From assembly GCA_021783385.1 (NCBI GenBank), contig JAJXTX010000156.1, forward strand, positions 1-6,203: 6,203 nt of DNA, written 5' to 3'. Positions 1 through 6,203 of this stretch are shown in pieces. Positions within the stretch are counted from its first letter, which is position 1. The number at the start of each line of letters is the position of its first letter. The DNA is from Pseudomonadota bacterium. Lineage in GTDB: Bacteria; Pseudomonadota; Gammaproteobacteria; Xanthomonadales; Rhodanobacteraceae. The notes under the pieces are model-generated. The model searched no databases. It saw only the letters and a list, made by a program, of their open reading frames with translations, and had not been told where the DNA came from. The position numbers were made by a program, and so were the translations under genes.

Positions 1-352
1 ACAGCGGCGAGCTGGCCGAGGGCGATTCGGCCAGCGCGTGCACCTCCAGCAGCAGGCCGTCCTCGAACGGCTGCAGCGCGATGTCCACCGTGGTTTCGCG
101 GCCCGCGGTGCTGCGCAGGCTGCCGCCACGCCACTGCAGCGGCCGCTGCTGCGCCAGCGAACGCGCCGCCAGCGCCAGCGCCTCCGGTTCGTGCAGCAGC
201 AGCGCCAGCGGCTGCCCCGCCGCGCTGCGTGGCCCCAATTCCAGCCACTCCGCCAGCACCGGATTGATCCAGCCCAGGCGCAGCTGTGCATCGACCAGCG
301 CCAGCCCGGTCGTCATCTGCTCCGCCCACTCGCGCCAGCTTGCCTCGGTCAT
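1..352 (-). CDS. ntrB: Nitrogen regulation sensor kinase NtrB (GlnL), N-terminal part
   Basis: The first 117 codons of a gene that runs off the left edge. The protein starts MTEASWREW and has a PAS-like N-terminal region: a TGLALVDAQLRLGWINP stretch (about residues 15-31), an acidic-leucine LALLLHEPEA segment, and a DGLLLEVHAL strand near residue 100. This order matches the sensory domain of NtrB/GlnL, the cytoplasmic kinase that phosphorylates NtrC when nitrogen is short and is switched to phosphatase by PII. The His-kinase and ATPase domains would lie outside the window, so the kinase function is inferred from the PAS similarity and from its place just after glnA. The start at 352 is the first usable ATG, but its Shine-Dalgarno is poor. 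A second ATG at codon 13 has GGAG three bases ahead and is an alternative. A generic PAS kinase cannot be excluded from this fragment alone. Confidence 0.75.
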   Translation of the reverse strand, partial: MTEASWREWAEQMTTGLALVDAQLRLGWINPVLAEWLELGPRSAAGQPLALLLHEPEALALAARSLAQQRPLQWRGGSLRSTAGRETTVDIALQPFEDGLLLEVHALAESPSASSPL

Positions 353-386
353 TGCACCATGATGGGCAATGCGTGGATTTGGTGCA
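353..386 (-). promoter_or_regulatory. Two NtrC-like sites abutting the ntrB start
   Basis: Plus-strand bases 370-386 read TGCGTGGATTTGGTGCA, which fits the NtrC operator pattern TGC-N11-GCA with a full GGTGCA half. Bases 353-368 read TGCACCATGATGGGCA, a similar dyad with N10 spacing. The outer arms form a perfect inverted repeat, ATTGCACC (351-358) and GGTGCAAT (381-388). The elements lie directly upstream of the ntrB ATG, so a bound protein would probably block transcription or initiation. This resembles the NtrC autorepression known at E. coli glnL. I see no sigma-54 promoter and no convincing sigma-70 promoter in the rest of the 353-567 gap. That gap also holds a GC-rich inverted repeat at 481-501 without a T-run. 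Confidence 0.55.
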
Positions 387-567
387 ATTGGAACAGACGA
401 CGATCGCCGCCCCTTGCTCACGCTGGAATAGTCGGCCTTCGCGGTGGACGGCGCTGCGGGCCTGAGCATGATTGTGTTCACGCCGGCGACGGCGGCCGGC
501 GCGCAGACGATCGCAAGGCTGCTCGCGGACCCGTCGCGCATCCGATGACGCCAGCCGGTCGCGCGCA

Positions 568-600
568 AACGATCACGGGCGCCGAGGCGCCCGTGTCGTT
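568..600 (-). terminator. Rho-independent-type terminator after glnA
   Basis: A long dyad lies 22 bases past the glnA stop codon. Bases 574-583 (CACGGGCGCC) pair perfectly with 586-595 (GGCGCCCGTG). After a single bulged T at 573, bases 568-572 (AACGA) pair with 596-600 (TCGTT), so 15 base pairs form in all. On the minus strand the descending arm ends in TCGTTT, a short T-rich end rather than a full U-tract. It would end or attenuate glnA transcripts before ntrB; partial read-through is possible. Confidence 0.7.
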
Positions 601-622
601 GCCGCATTCGCTCTCGCCGCGG

Positions 623-2032
623 TCAGAGCGCGTAGTACATCTGGAACTCCAGCGGATGGGTGCTGGCGCGGTAGCGAGTGACCTCCTTCATCTTCACCTC
701 GATGTAGGCGTCGATGAAGTCGTCGGTGAACACGCCGCCGGCCTTGAGGAACTCGCGGTCCTTGTCCAGCGCCTCCAGCGCCTGGTCGAGACTGGAACAG
801 ACCTGCGGGATGTTCTTCTCCTCTTCCGGCGGCAGATCGTACAGGTCCTTGTCGGCCGGCGCGCCGGGGTCGATCTTGTTGAGGATGCCGTCGAGGCCGG
901 CCATCATCAGCGCGGTGAAGGTGAGGTAGCCGGACTGCATCGGATCGGGGAAGCGCACCTCGATGCGGCGGCCCTTGGGGCTGGCCACGTACGGGATGCG
1001 GCAGCTGGCCGAGCGGTTGCGCGCGGAATACGCCAGCATCACCGGCGCCTCGAAGCCCGGCACCAGCCGCTTGTAGCTGTTGGTGGTGGAGTTGGCGAAC
1101 GCGTTGATCGCCTTGGCGTGCTTGAAGATGCCGCCGATGTACCACAGCGCGGTCTGCGACAGGCCGCCGTAGAGATCGCCCGCGAACAGGTTGGTGCCGT
1201 CCTTGGACAGCGACTGGTGCACGTGCATGCCGCTGCCGTTGTCGCCGACGATCGGCTTGGGCATGAAAGTGACGGTCTTGCCGTTCTGGTGCGCCACGTT
1301 CTTGACCACGTACTTCATGGTGATCAGCTCGTCGGCCTTCTTCACCAGCGTGTTGAACTTGACGCCGATCTCGCACTGGCCGGCGTTGGCCACTTCGTGA
1401 TGGTGCACCTCGACCGTCTGGCCGAGCGATTCGAGCACCTTGCACATGTCGGCGCGCAGGTCACCCAGCGAGTCGACCGGGCTGACCGGGAAATAGCCGC
1501 CCTTCACGCCCGGACGGTGGCCGCTGTTGCCTTCGTCGTATTTGTTGCGCGACGACCACGCCGCCTCCTCGGACTCGATCTCGTAGAACACGCGGCCCAT
1601 GTCGTTCTGCCAGCGCACCGAGTCGAAAATGAAGAACTCCGGCTCCGGGCCGAAGTACGCGGTGTCGGCGATGCCGGTGGACTTCAGGTACGCCTCGCCG
1701 CGCTTGGCGATCGAGCGCGGATCGCGGCCGTAGGCCTGCATGGTGCTCGGCTCCAGCACGTCGCAATGCACGATCAGCTGGGTGTGCGAGCTGAACGGAT
1801 CCAGGTGCGCCGTCTCCGGATCGGGCAGCAGGATCATGTCCGACTCGTTGATGCCCTTCCAGCCGGTGATCGACGAGCCGTCGAACATCTTGCCGTCCTC
1901 GAACGTCGACTCGTCGATGGCATGCGCCGGGAAGCTGACATGGTGGTGTACGCCGAGCATGTCGGCAAAGCGGAAGTCGACGAACTCGACCTCGTGTTCC
2001 TGGATCAGATCGAGCACTTTCTTGGCGGACAT
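623..2032 (-). CDS. glnA: Glutamine synthetase type I (GlnA)
   Basis: ATP-dependent ligation of ammonium to glutamate to give glutamine, in the cytoplasm, as a dodecamer. The protein is 469 residues, the same length as the E. coli enzyme. Hallmarks visible: DGSSITGW at 51-58 (the catalytic Asp51 loop); the metal ligands Glu130 and Glu132 in GPEPEFF; Glu221 in [16 protein letters not shown] with His270; the Glu328 flap in PGFEAP; Arg340 and Arg345 in the NRSASCRIP stretch; and Glu358/Arg360 in RRIEVRFPD. Tyr398 in DLYDLPPEE is the adenylylation site, so activity is expected to be tuned by GlnE in response to PII. An ATG 30 bases upstream (2062) is in frame but lies upstream of the predicted transcription start (about 2057), so the start at 2032 (MSAKKVLDL) is chosen; it has GAGG seven bases ahead. 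The gene has its own sigma-54 promoter and its own terminator. Confidence 0.98.
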   Translation of the reverse strand: MSAKKVLDLIQEHEVEFVDFRFADMLGVHHHVSFPAHAIDESTFEDGKMFDGSSITGWKGINESDMILLPDPETAHLDPFSSHTQLIVHCDVLEPSTMQAYGRDPRSIAKRGEAYLKSTGIADTAYFGPEPEFFIFDSVRWQNDMGRVFYEIESEEAAWSSRNKYDEGNSGHRPGVKGGYFPVSPVDSLGDLRADMCKVLESLGQTVEVHHHEVANAGQCEIGVKFNTLVKKADELITMKYVVKNVAHQNGKTVTFMPKPIVGDNGSGMHVHQSLSKDGTNLFAGDLYGGLSQTALWYIGGIFKHAKAINAFANSTTNSYKRLVPGFEAPVMLAYSARNRSASCRIPYVASPKGRRIEVRFPDPMQSGYLTFTALMMAGLDGILNKIDPGAPADKDLYDLPPEEEKNIPQVCSSLDQALEALDKDREFLKAGGVFTDDFIDAYIEVKMKEVTRYRASTHPLEFQMYYAL

Positions 2033-2039
2033 AGAACAA

Positions 2040-2043
2040 CCTC
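2040..2043 (-). promoter_or_regulatory. glnA ribosome binding site
   Basis: Minus-strand GAGG, seven bases before the ATG at 2032. It lies inside the reading frame of the longer candidate starting at 2062, which supports the shorter 469-residue protein. Confidence 0.7.
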
Positions 2044-2067
2044 GGCGATAAGTGGTGGACACAGATT

Positions 2068-2083
2068 AGCAAGACCGATGCCA
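2068..2083 (-). promoter_or_regulatory. Sigma-54 promoter of glnA
   Basis: The minus strand reads TGGCAT-CGGTC-TTGCT, one base from the TGGCAC-N5-TTGCW consensus, with the invariant GG and GC separated by exactly 10 bases. Counting 12 bases from the final C of TTGC puts the transcription start near 2057, about 25 bases before the glnA ATG. Paired NtrC-like sites lie upstream, as sigma-54 activation needs a distal enhancer. No separate sigma-70 promoter was convincing. Confidence 0.85.
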
Positions 2084-2146
2084 CGGTACGAATCCCAGCG
2101 GCGACAGGCACTTGCCTCGCAAGGGGCCGCGCGCTGCGCGGTCTGC

Positions 2147-2163
2147 TGCATCATACATGGGCA
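2147..2163 (-). promoter_or_regulatory. Proximal NtrC-like enhancer site of glnA
   Basis: The minus strand reads TGCCCATGTATGATGCA, a TGC-N11-GCA dyad matching 9 of the 12 defined positions of the NtrC pattern TGCACC-N5-GGTGCA. Its centre is about 98 bases upstream of the predicted start. It is nearly identical to the site at 4905-4921 before the porin gene. Confidence 0.65.
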
Positions 2164-2178
2164 AGCGGACGTGTTTTT

Positions 2179-2195
2179 TGCACCAAACTGCGTCA
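2179..2195 (-). promoter_or_regulatory. Distal NtrC-like enhancer site of glnA
   Basis: The minus strand reads TGACGCAGTTTGGTGCA, with one perfect GGTGCA half-site and a degenerate partner half. Its centre lies about 130 bases upstream of the predicted start and 32 bases (three helical turns) from the proximal site. The sequence TTTGCACCAAAC on the plus strand recurs at 4935-4946. Confidence 0.6.
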
Positions 2196-2212
2196 AGCGT
2201 GCCGCTTCCGCA

Positions 2213-2239
2213 TGGGCCCGCGCGCGCCGCGCGGGCCCA
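2213..2239 (-). terminator. Strong GC hairpin after amtB
   Basis: Eight bases past the amtB stop, TGGGCCCGCGCG (2213-2224) pairs perfectly with CGCGCGGGCCCA (2228-2239) around a three-base loop, 12 base pairs in all. No T-run follows on the minus strand (TGCGGAAGCGG follows), so it is not a classical intrinsic terminator. Its position at the operon end argues that it stabilises the 3' end or works as a terminator with a weak tail. Confidence 0.5.
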
Positions 2240-2247
2240 CGCACACC

Positions 2248-3609
2248 TTACGCCTCGTAGGCGCTCTCGCCGTGCGAGCTGATGTCCAGCCCCTCGCGCT
2301 CGGCCTCGGCGCTGACCCGCAGACCGAACACCCGCTTGACGATGAAGTAGATGATGAGCGAAATCCCGCCGCTCCACACCACGGTGATGCCGACGCCAAG
2401 CGCCTGCACGCCGACCTGGTGCGCCATCGTGGTGATGCCGGCGCCAAAGCCAGTGCCGCCCAGGATCGGTGCGCTGAACACGCCGGTGAGGATCGCCCCG
2501 AGGATGCCGCCGACGCCGTGCACGCCGAACACGTCGAGCGCATCGTCCGCGCGGAGGATTTTCTTCAAACCGGTCACGCCCCAGACGCAGGCTACGCTGG
2601 CCAGCGCGCCGATGGCGATGGCACCCATCGGACCGACCGTGCCGCAGGCCGGAGTGATGGCGACCAGTCCCGCCACGGCGCCAGAGGCGCCGCCCACCAT
2701 CGAGGGCTTGCCCTTGGTGATGGCCTCGACCGCCAGCCAGGACAGCACCGCCATCGCCGTCGCCACCATCGTGTTGATGAAGGCCAGCCCGGCGCCGCCG
2801 TTGGCCTCCAGGTTGGAGCCGGCATTGAAGCCGAACCAGCCCACCCACAGCAGCGAAGCGCCGATCATGGTGAAGGTCACGTTGTGCGGCTTCATGGATT
2901 CGCGGCCCAGGCCCAGGCGTGGCCCGAGCATGTAGGCACCGACCAGGCCGGCGATACCGGCATTGATGTGCACCACCGTGCCGCCGGCGAAATCCAGCAC
3001 GCCCCTGGCAAACATGAAACCGCTCGGCCCGTACCACACCATGTGCGCAATCGGCAGGTAGGCGAAGGTGAACCAGAGCGCGGTGAACGCCAGCACGGCA
3101 CGGAAGCGGACCCGCTCGGCCAGCGCACCGACGATCAGCGCGCAGGTGATGCCGGCAAAGGTGGCCTGGAACATCACGAACACGTATTCCGGCAGGCCCA
3201 CGCCGGCGCTGAAGGTGGCTGCCAGCGAGTCCTTGGTGATGCCCTTCAGGAACAGTTTGTCGAAGTTGCCGATGAACGCATTGCCGCCGTTGAACGCCAG
3301 CGTGTAGCCGTAGATCACCCACAGCACCACGATCATCGAGAACACCGTCATCACCTGCATCAGCATCGACAGCACGTTCTTGGAACGCAGCAGGCCGCCG
3401 TAGAACAGCGCCAGCCCCGGCACCGTCATCAGCAACACCAGCAGCGTGGAGGTCATCATCCACGCCACGTCGCCCTTGTTCATCACCAGCGGTGGCGCCG
3501 CGGCCGCCGCCTGCGCGCACGCCAGCGGCGCGAGCAGACTCAACAGCAGGCCGATGGCGAGCATCGCCCAGCCCTTGCGCATGTCACGAAACAACTTGAT
3601 GCCTTTCAT
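2248..3609 (-). CDS. amtB: Ammonium channel AmtB
   Basis: Inner-membrane trimeric channel that takes up ammonium when it is scarce. The protein is 453 residues. A hydrophobic signal peptide covers about residues 1-33 (MRKGWAML...LACA), then the family opening GDVAWMMTSTLLVLLMTVPG and some eleven membrane segments. The twin histidines of the pore are His214 in DFAGGTVVH and His364 in FGVHGVGG; Asp206 is the conserved structural acid. HMVW (Trp192) and GFNAGS (Phe261, Ser265) match the substrate recruitment and gate regions. The C-terminal tail ends GLDISSHGESAYEA, the conserved cytoplasmic segment that engages PII. The start at 3609 has AGAGG five bases ahead. It lies 21 bases after glnK in the usual glnK-amtB pair, so GlnK is expected to block the channel when nitrogen becomes plentiful. 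It should be co-transcribed from the sigma-54 promoter at 4827-4842. Confidence 0.97.
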   Translation of the reverse strand: MKGIKLFRDMRKGWAMLAIGLLLSLLAPLACAQAAAAAPPLVMNKGDVAWMMTSTLLVLLMTVPGLALFYGGLLRSKNVLSMLMQVMTVFSMIVVLWVIYGYTLAFNGGNAFIGNFDKLFLKGITKDSLAATFSAGVGLPEYVFVMFQATFAGITCALIVGALAERVRFRAVLAFTALWFTFAYLPIAHMVWYGPSGFMFARGVLDFAGGTVVHINAGIAGLVGAYMLGPRLGLGRESMKPHNVTFTMIGASLLWVGWFGFNAGSNLEANGGAGLAFINTMVATAMAVLSWLAVEAITKGKPSMVGGASGAVAGLVAITPACGTVGPMGAIAIGALASVACVWGVTGLKKILRADDALDVFGVHGVGGILGAILTGVFSAPILGGTGFGAGITTMAHQVGVQALGVGITVVWSGGISLIIYFIVKRVFGLRVSAEAEREGLDISSHGESAYEA

Positions 3610-3630
3610 GGAAACCTCTCGGGAGTCGGG

Positions 3631-4786
<1,156 letters not shown>

Positions 4787-4793
4787 CGACATG

Positions 4794-4797
4794 CTCC
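4794..4797 (-). promoter_or_regulatory. Porin gene ribosome binding site
   Basis: Minus-strand GGAG, seven bases before the ATG at 4786 and only one base before the ATG at 4792. The spacing decides for the start at 4786. Confidence 0.65.
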
Positions 4798-4826
4798 AGT
4801 AGGAATGGGCGTAGCGCGATGTGTTC

Positions 4827-4842
4827 AGCAAGACTGGTGCCA
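4827..4842 (-). promoter_or_regulatory. Sigma-54 promoter of the porin-glnK-amtB operon
   Basis: The minus strand reads TGGCAC-CAGTC-TTGCT, a full match to TGGCAC-N5-TTGCW. The predicted transcription start is near 4816, giving a leader of about 30 bases before the ATG at 4786. The glnA promoter has the same -12 end (TTGCT) and the same -24 end apart from one base. Confidence 0.9.
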
Positions 4843-4870
4843 CACAGTCAAATGCTTTAAGGACAATGAC

Positions 4871-4890
4871 TTGTGCTGAAGCAAGCACAA
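4871..4890. promoter_or_regulatory. Perfect 7-bp palindrome between enhancer and promoter
   Basis: TTGTGCT (4871-4877) and AGCACAA (4884-4890) are exact reverse complements separated by six bases. The 20-base element is centred about 65 bases upstream of the predicted porin transcription start, in the DNA that must loop between NtrC and sigma-54. The half-sites face the opposite way from NtrC half-sites (GTGC...GCAC), so a different regulator is possible. No family is assigned. Confidence 0.4.
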
Positions 4891-4904
4891 CCATCATGTT
4901 GCGT

Positions 4905-4921
4905 TGCATCATTCAAGGGCA
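4905..4921 (-). promoter_or_regulatory. Proximal NtrC-like enhancer site of the porin operon
   Basis: The minus strand reads TGCCCTTGAATGATGCA, a TGC-N11-GCA dyad centred about 97 bases upstream of the predicted start. It differs from the glnA proximal site at two of 17 positions. Confidence 0.65.
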
Positions 4922-4936
4922 ACGGTCCGGCCCGTT

Positions 4937-4953
4937 TGCACCAAACACACCAA
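4937..4953 (-). promoter_or_regulatory. Distal NtrC-like enhancer site of the porin operon
   Basis: The minus strand reads TTGGTGTGTTTGGTGCA, with a perfect GGTGCA half and a poor second half. Its centre is about 129 bases upstream of the predicted start and 32 bases from the proximal site. The spacing from the TGCACC half to the sigma-54 element is within one base of that at glnA. Confidence 0.6.
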
Positions 4954-5079
4954 CCAGGAACGGGAGCCGGCGCAGCGGCCTGCAGATAGCCCTCGGAACG
5001 ACCATGGCCTGACGTGCGGGCAGTAAACTGCAGCGCCTTGCCGTAACCCTCGCCCCACCTACCCTGGACTCGCCAACCC

Positions 5080-5880
5080 ATGAGCGATCTGCTCCACGTC
5101 ATCCTGCTCGGCCTCATCGAGGGCATCACCGAGTTCCTGCCGATCTCCAGCACCGGGCATCTGCTGATTGCCGAAAAGCTGGGGCTGGGCCACCGCTCGG
5201 ATCTGTTCAACGTGGGCATCCAGGCGGGCGCGATCCTGGCGGTGACGATGGTGTACTGGTCACGCATCTGGCAGCTGTTCACGCAGTGGCGCGTGCCGGC
5301 CAACCGCGATTACCTGCTGAAGCTGTTCGTCAGCTTCATGATCACCAGCGCGATCGGCGCGGTGGTGGTCATGCATTTCCATTTCAAGCTGCCCGCGACG
5401 GTGACCCCGATCGCGTGGGCGCTGGTGCTCGGCGGTGTGTGGATGATCGCGGCCGAACAGCTGGCCGCGCGCCAGCCCGATCGCAGCGAGGTGACCTGGC
5501 GGGTGGCGATCCTGGTCGGCATCGCGCAGATGGTGGCCGGCATCTTTCCCGGCACCTCGCGCTCGTCGGCGACCATCTTCACCGCGATGCTGGCGGGCAC
5601 CAGCAACCGCGCCGCGGCCACCGAGTTCGCGTTTCTGGTGGGCATCCCGACCATGTACGCCGCCACCGGCTATGAGCTGCTGAAAGTGCTCCGGGGCGGC
5701 GACGCAGCCAGCGAGAACTGGACCGCGCTGGCGGTCGGCTTCGTGGTCTCGGCGATCGTCGCGTTCATCGCCATCAAGTGGCTGCTCGGCTACATCCGCA
5801 GCCACCGCTTCACCGCGTTCTCGATCTACCGCATCGCGCTCGGCATCGCGCTGCTCTGGCTGATGCCGGCAGGCGCCTGA
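5080..5880 (+). CDS. uppP: Undecaprenyl-diphosphate phosphatase UppP (BacA)
   Basis: Inner-membrane enzyme that removes a phosphate from undecaprenyl diphosphate, recycling the lipid carrier for peptidoglycan and other envelope polymers; extra copies give bacitracin resistance. The protein is 266 residues, near the usual 265-280, and mostly hydrophobic. The first active-site motif is EGITEFLPISSTGHL (Glu14, Glu18, Ser24, His27). The second is FPGTSRSSAT with Arg161; the family usually has Gly where this protein has Ser163. ATEFAFLVGIP (180-190) is the conserved segment after it. The start at 5080 is the natural family start; the Shine-Dalgarno is weak (TGGA about 11 bases ahead). It is divergent from the nitrogen operon and has no visible functional link to it. 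No promoter was convincing in the 4954-5079 stretch. Confidence 0.96.
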   Translation: MSDLLHVILLGLIEGITEFLPISSTGHLLIAEKLGLGHRSDLFNVGIQAGAILAVTMVYWSRIWQLFTQWRVPANRDYLLKLFVSFMITSAIGAVVVMHFHFKLPATVTPIAWALVLGGVWMIAAEQLAARQPDRSEVTWRVAILVGIAQMVAGIFPGTSRSSATIFTAMLAGTSNRAAATEFAFLVGIPTMYAATGYELLKVLRGGDAASENWTALAVGFVVSAIVAFIAIKWLLGYIRSHRFTAFSIYRIALGIALLWLMPAGA

Positions 5881-5907
5881 GCCTGCGGCGGCGCGGAGCG
5901 GACGCGC

Positions 5908-6203
5908 TCAGCGCGCCACGATCATCGCGAACCAGCGCCAGCTGTGCACGCGCTCGGTGACCAGCTTGGCGCAGGTCAGCATCGGCACTGCCAGCAGCGC
6001 GCCGGGCACGCCCCACAGCCAGCTCCACACCAGCAGCCACAGCAGGATCGCGATCGGGCTGAGGCGCATGCTGCGGCCCTGGATCATCGGCGTGATCAGG
6101 TTGCCTTCCAGCACCGTGATGGTCGAGAAGGTCAGCGCCGGCAGAAAGGCGTGCAGCGTGACGTCATTGGTGCTGAGCACGCCGACCAGGGCGAGGATGA
6201 TCG
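5908..6203 (-). CDS. AI-2E (PerM) family membrane protein, C-terminal part
   Basis: The last 97 codons of a gene entering from the right edge; the reading frame stays open to the window end, so the GTG at 6180 is internal. The fragment reads IILALVGVLSTND and then shows EGNLITPMIQGRSMRLSP, a hallmark of the AI-2E/PerM transporter family, followed by a membrane segment (IAILLWLLVWSWLWG) and GVPGALLAVPML, the usual last membrane segment. Members are multi-pass inner-membrane proteins; some export autoinducer-2 and others act as ion antiporters, so the substrate cannot be stated. It converges on uppP with a 27-base gap. Confidence 0.88.
   Translation of the reverse strand, partial: IILALVGVLSTNDVTLHAFLPALTFSTITVLEGNLITPMIQGRSMRLSPIAILLWLLVWSWLWGVPGALLAVPMLTCAKLVTERVHSWRWFAMIVAR

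Noticed and set aside
481..501. GC-rich inverted repeat CGCCGGC/GCCGGCG in the glnA-ntrB gap
   Set aside because: Seven base pairs in very GC-rich DNA with no T-run, already downstream of a better terminator; probably chance.
2033..2062. Longer glnA starting at 2062
   Set aside because: The extra ten residues would contain the ribosome binding site, and the ATG lies upstream of the predicted sigma-54 transcription start near 2057.
38..2260. A 740-codon open frame on the plus strand, antisense to ntrB and glnA
   Set aside because: It lies opposite clearly recognised genes and across their regulatory gaps, has His/Arg/Ala/Val-rich low-complexity composition typical of antisense GC-rich codons, and matches no family I recognise.
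4846..4858. IHF-like site AGTCAAATGCTTT near the porin promoter
   Set aside because: Two mismatches to the consensus, and it directly abuts the -24 box, an unlikely place for a looping IHF site.
4787..4912. N-terminal extension of the porin gene to 4912
   Set aside because: It would translate through the sigma-54 promoter and bury the signal peptide 42 residues inside the protein.
5010..5029. Sigma-70 promoter for uppP using CTGACG and TAAACT
   Set aside because: The two hexamers are only eight bases apart, which is incompatible with a -35/-10 pair.
5896..5909. Hairpin GAGCG-GACG-CGCTC between the convergent genes uppP and the AI-2E gene
   Set aside because: Only five base pairs, no T-run on either side, and it overlaps the AI-2E stop codon; too weak to call a terminator.

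Overview
The window is high-GC DNA from a proteobacterium. The proteins look gammaproteobacterial, and the style and gene order suggest the Xanthomonadales (a Rhodanobacter- or Dyella-like genome). That placement is an inference from protein resemblance, not a search result. Almost the whole window is a nitrogen-assimilation (Ntr) locus on the minus strand, followed on the right by two ordinary membrane-protein genes.

In the direction of transcription (right to left) the minus strand carries: an outer-membrane TorF-family porin-like protein (4786-4028), the PII signalling protein GlnK (3969-3631), the ammonium channel AmtB (3609-2248), type I glutamine synthetase GlnA (2032-623), and the first 117 codons of the sensor kinase NtrB/GlnL (352 to beyond base 1). 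To the right, undecaprenyl-diphosphate phosphatase uppP runs on the plus strand (5080-5880). It converges with the C-terminal end of an AI-2E/PerM-family membrane protein on the minus strand (5908 to beyond the window end).

The best signal lies in the gaps between genes. The porin-glnK-amtB unit and glnA each have a sigma-54 (-24/-12) promoter, TGGCAC-N5-TTGCT and TGGCAT-N5-TTGCT. Each promoter is preceded by two NtrC-like 17-bp sites whose centres are 32 bp apart, at about -98 and -130 from the predicted transcription start. The geometry is the same at both promoters to within a base. It also resembles the paired NtrC enhancer of Escherichia coli glnA. NtrC-like sites also abut the ntrB start codon, suggesting autoregulation. 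Strong GC hairpins follow amtB and glnA and separate the three transcription units.

Together the genes form a circuit. Under nitrogen limitation NtrB (with NtrC, presumably just outside the window) would activate both sigma-54 promoters. The cell then makes glutamine synthetase, the inner-membrane ammonium channel with its PII gate, and an outer-membrane beta-barrel. That porin is the least understood member, and its tight co-regulation suggests a role in passing ammonium or small nitrogen compounds across the outer membrane. I see no mobile element, CRISPR array, tRNA or rRNA here, and nothing that looks like a wholly new system.
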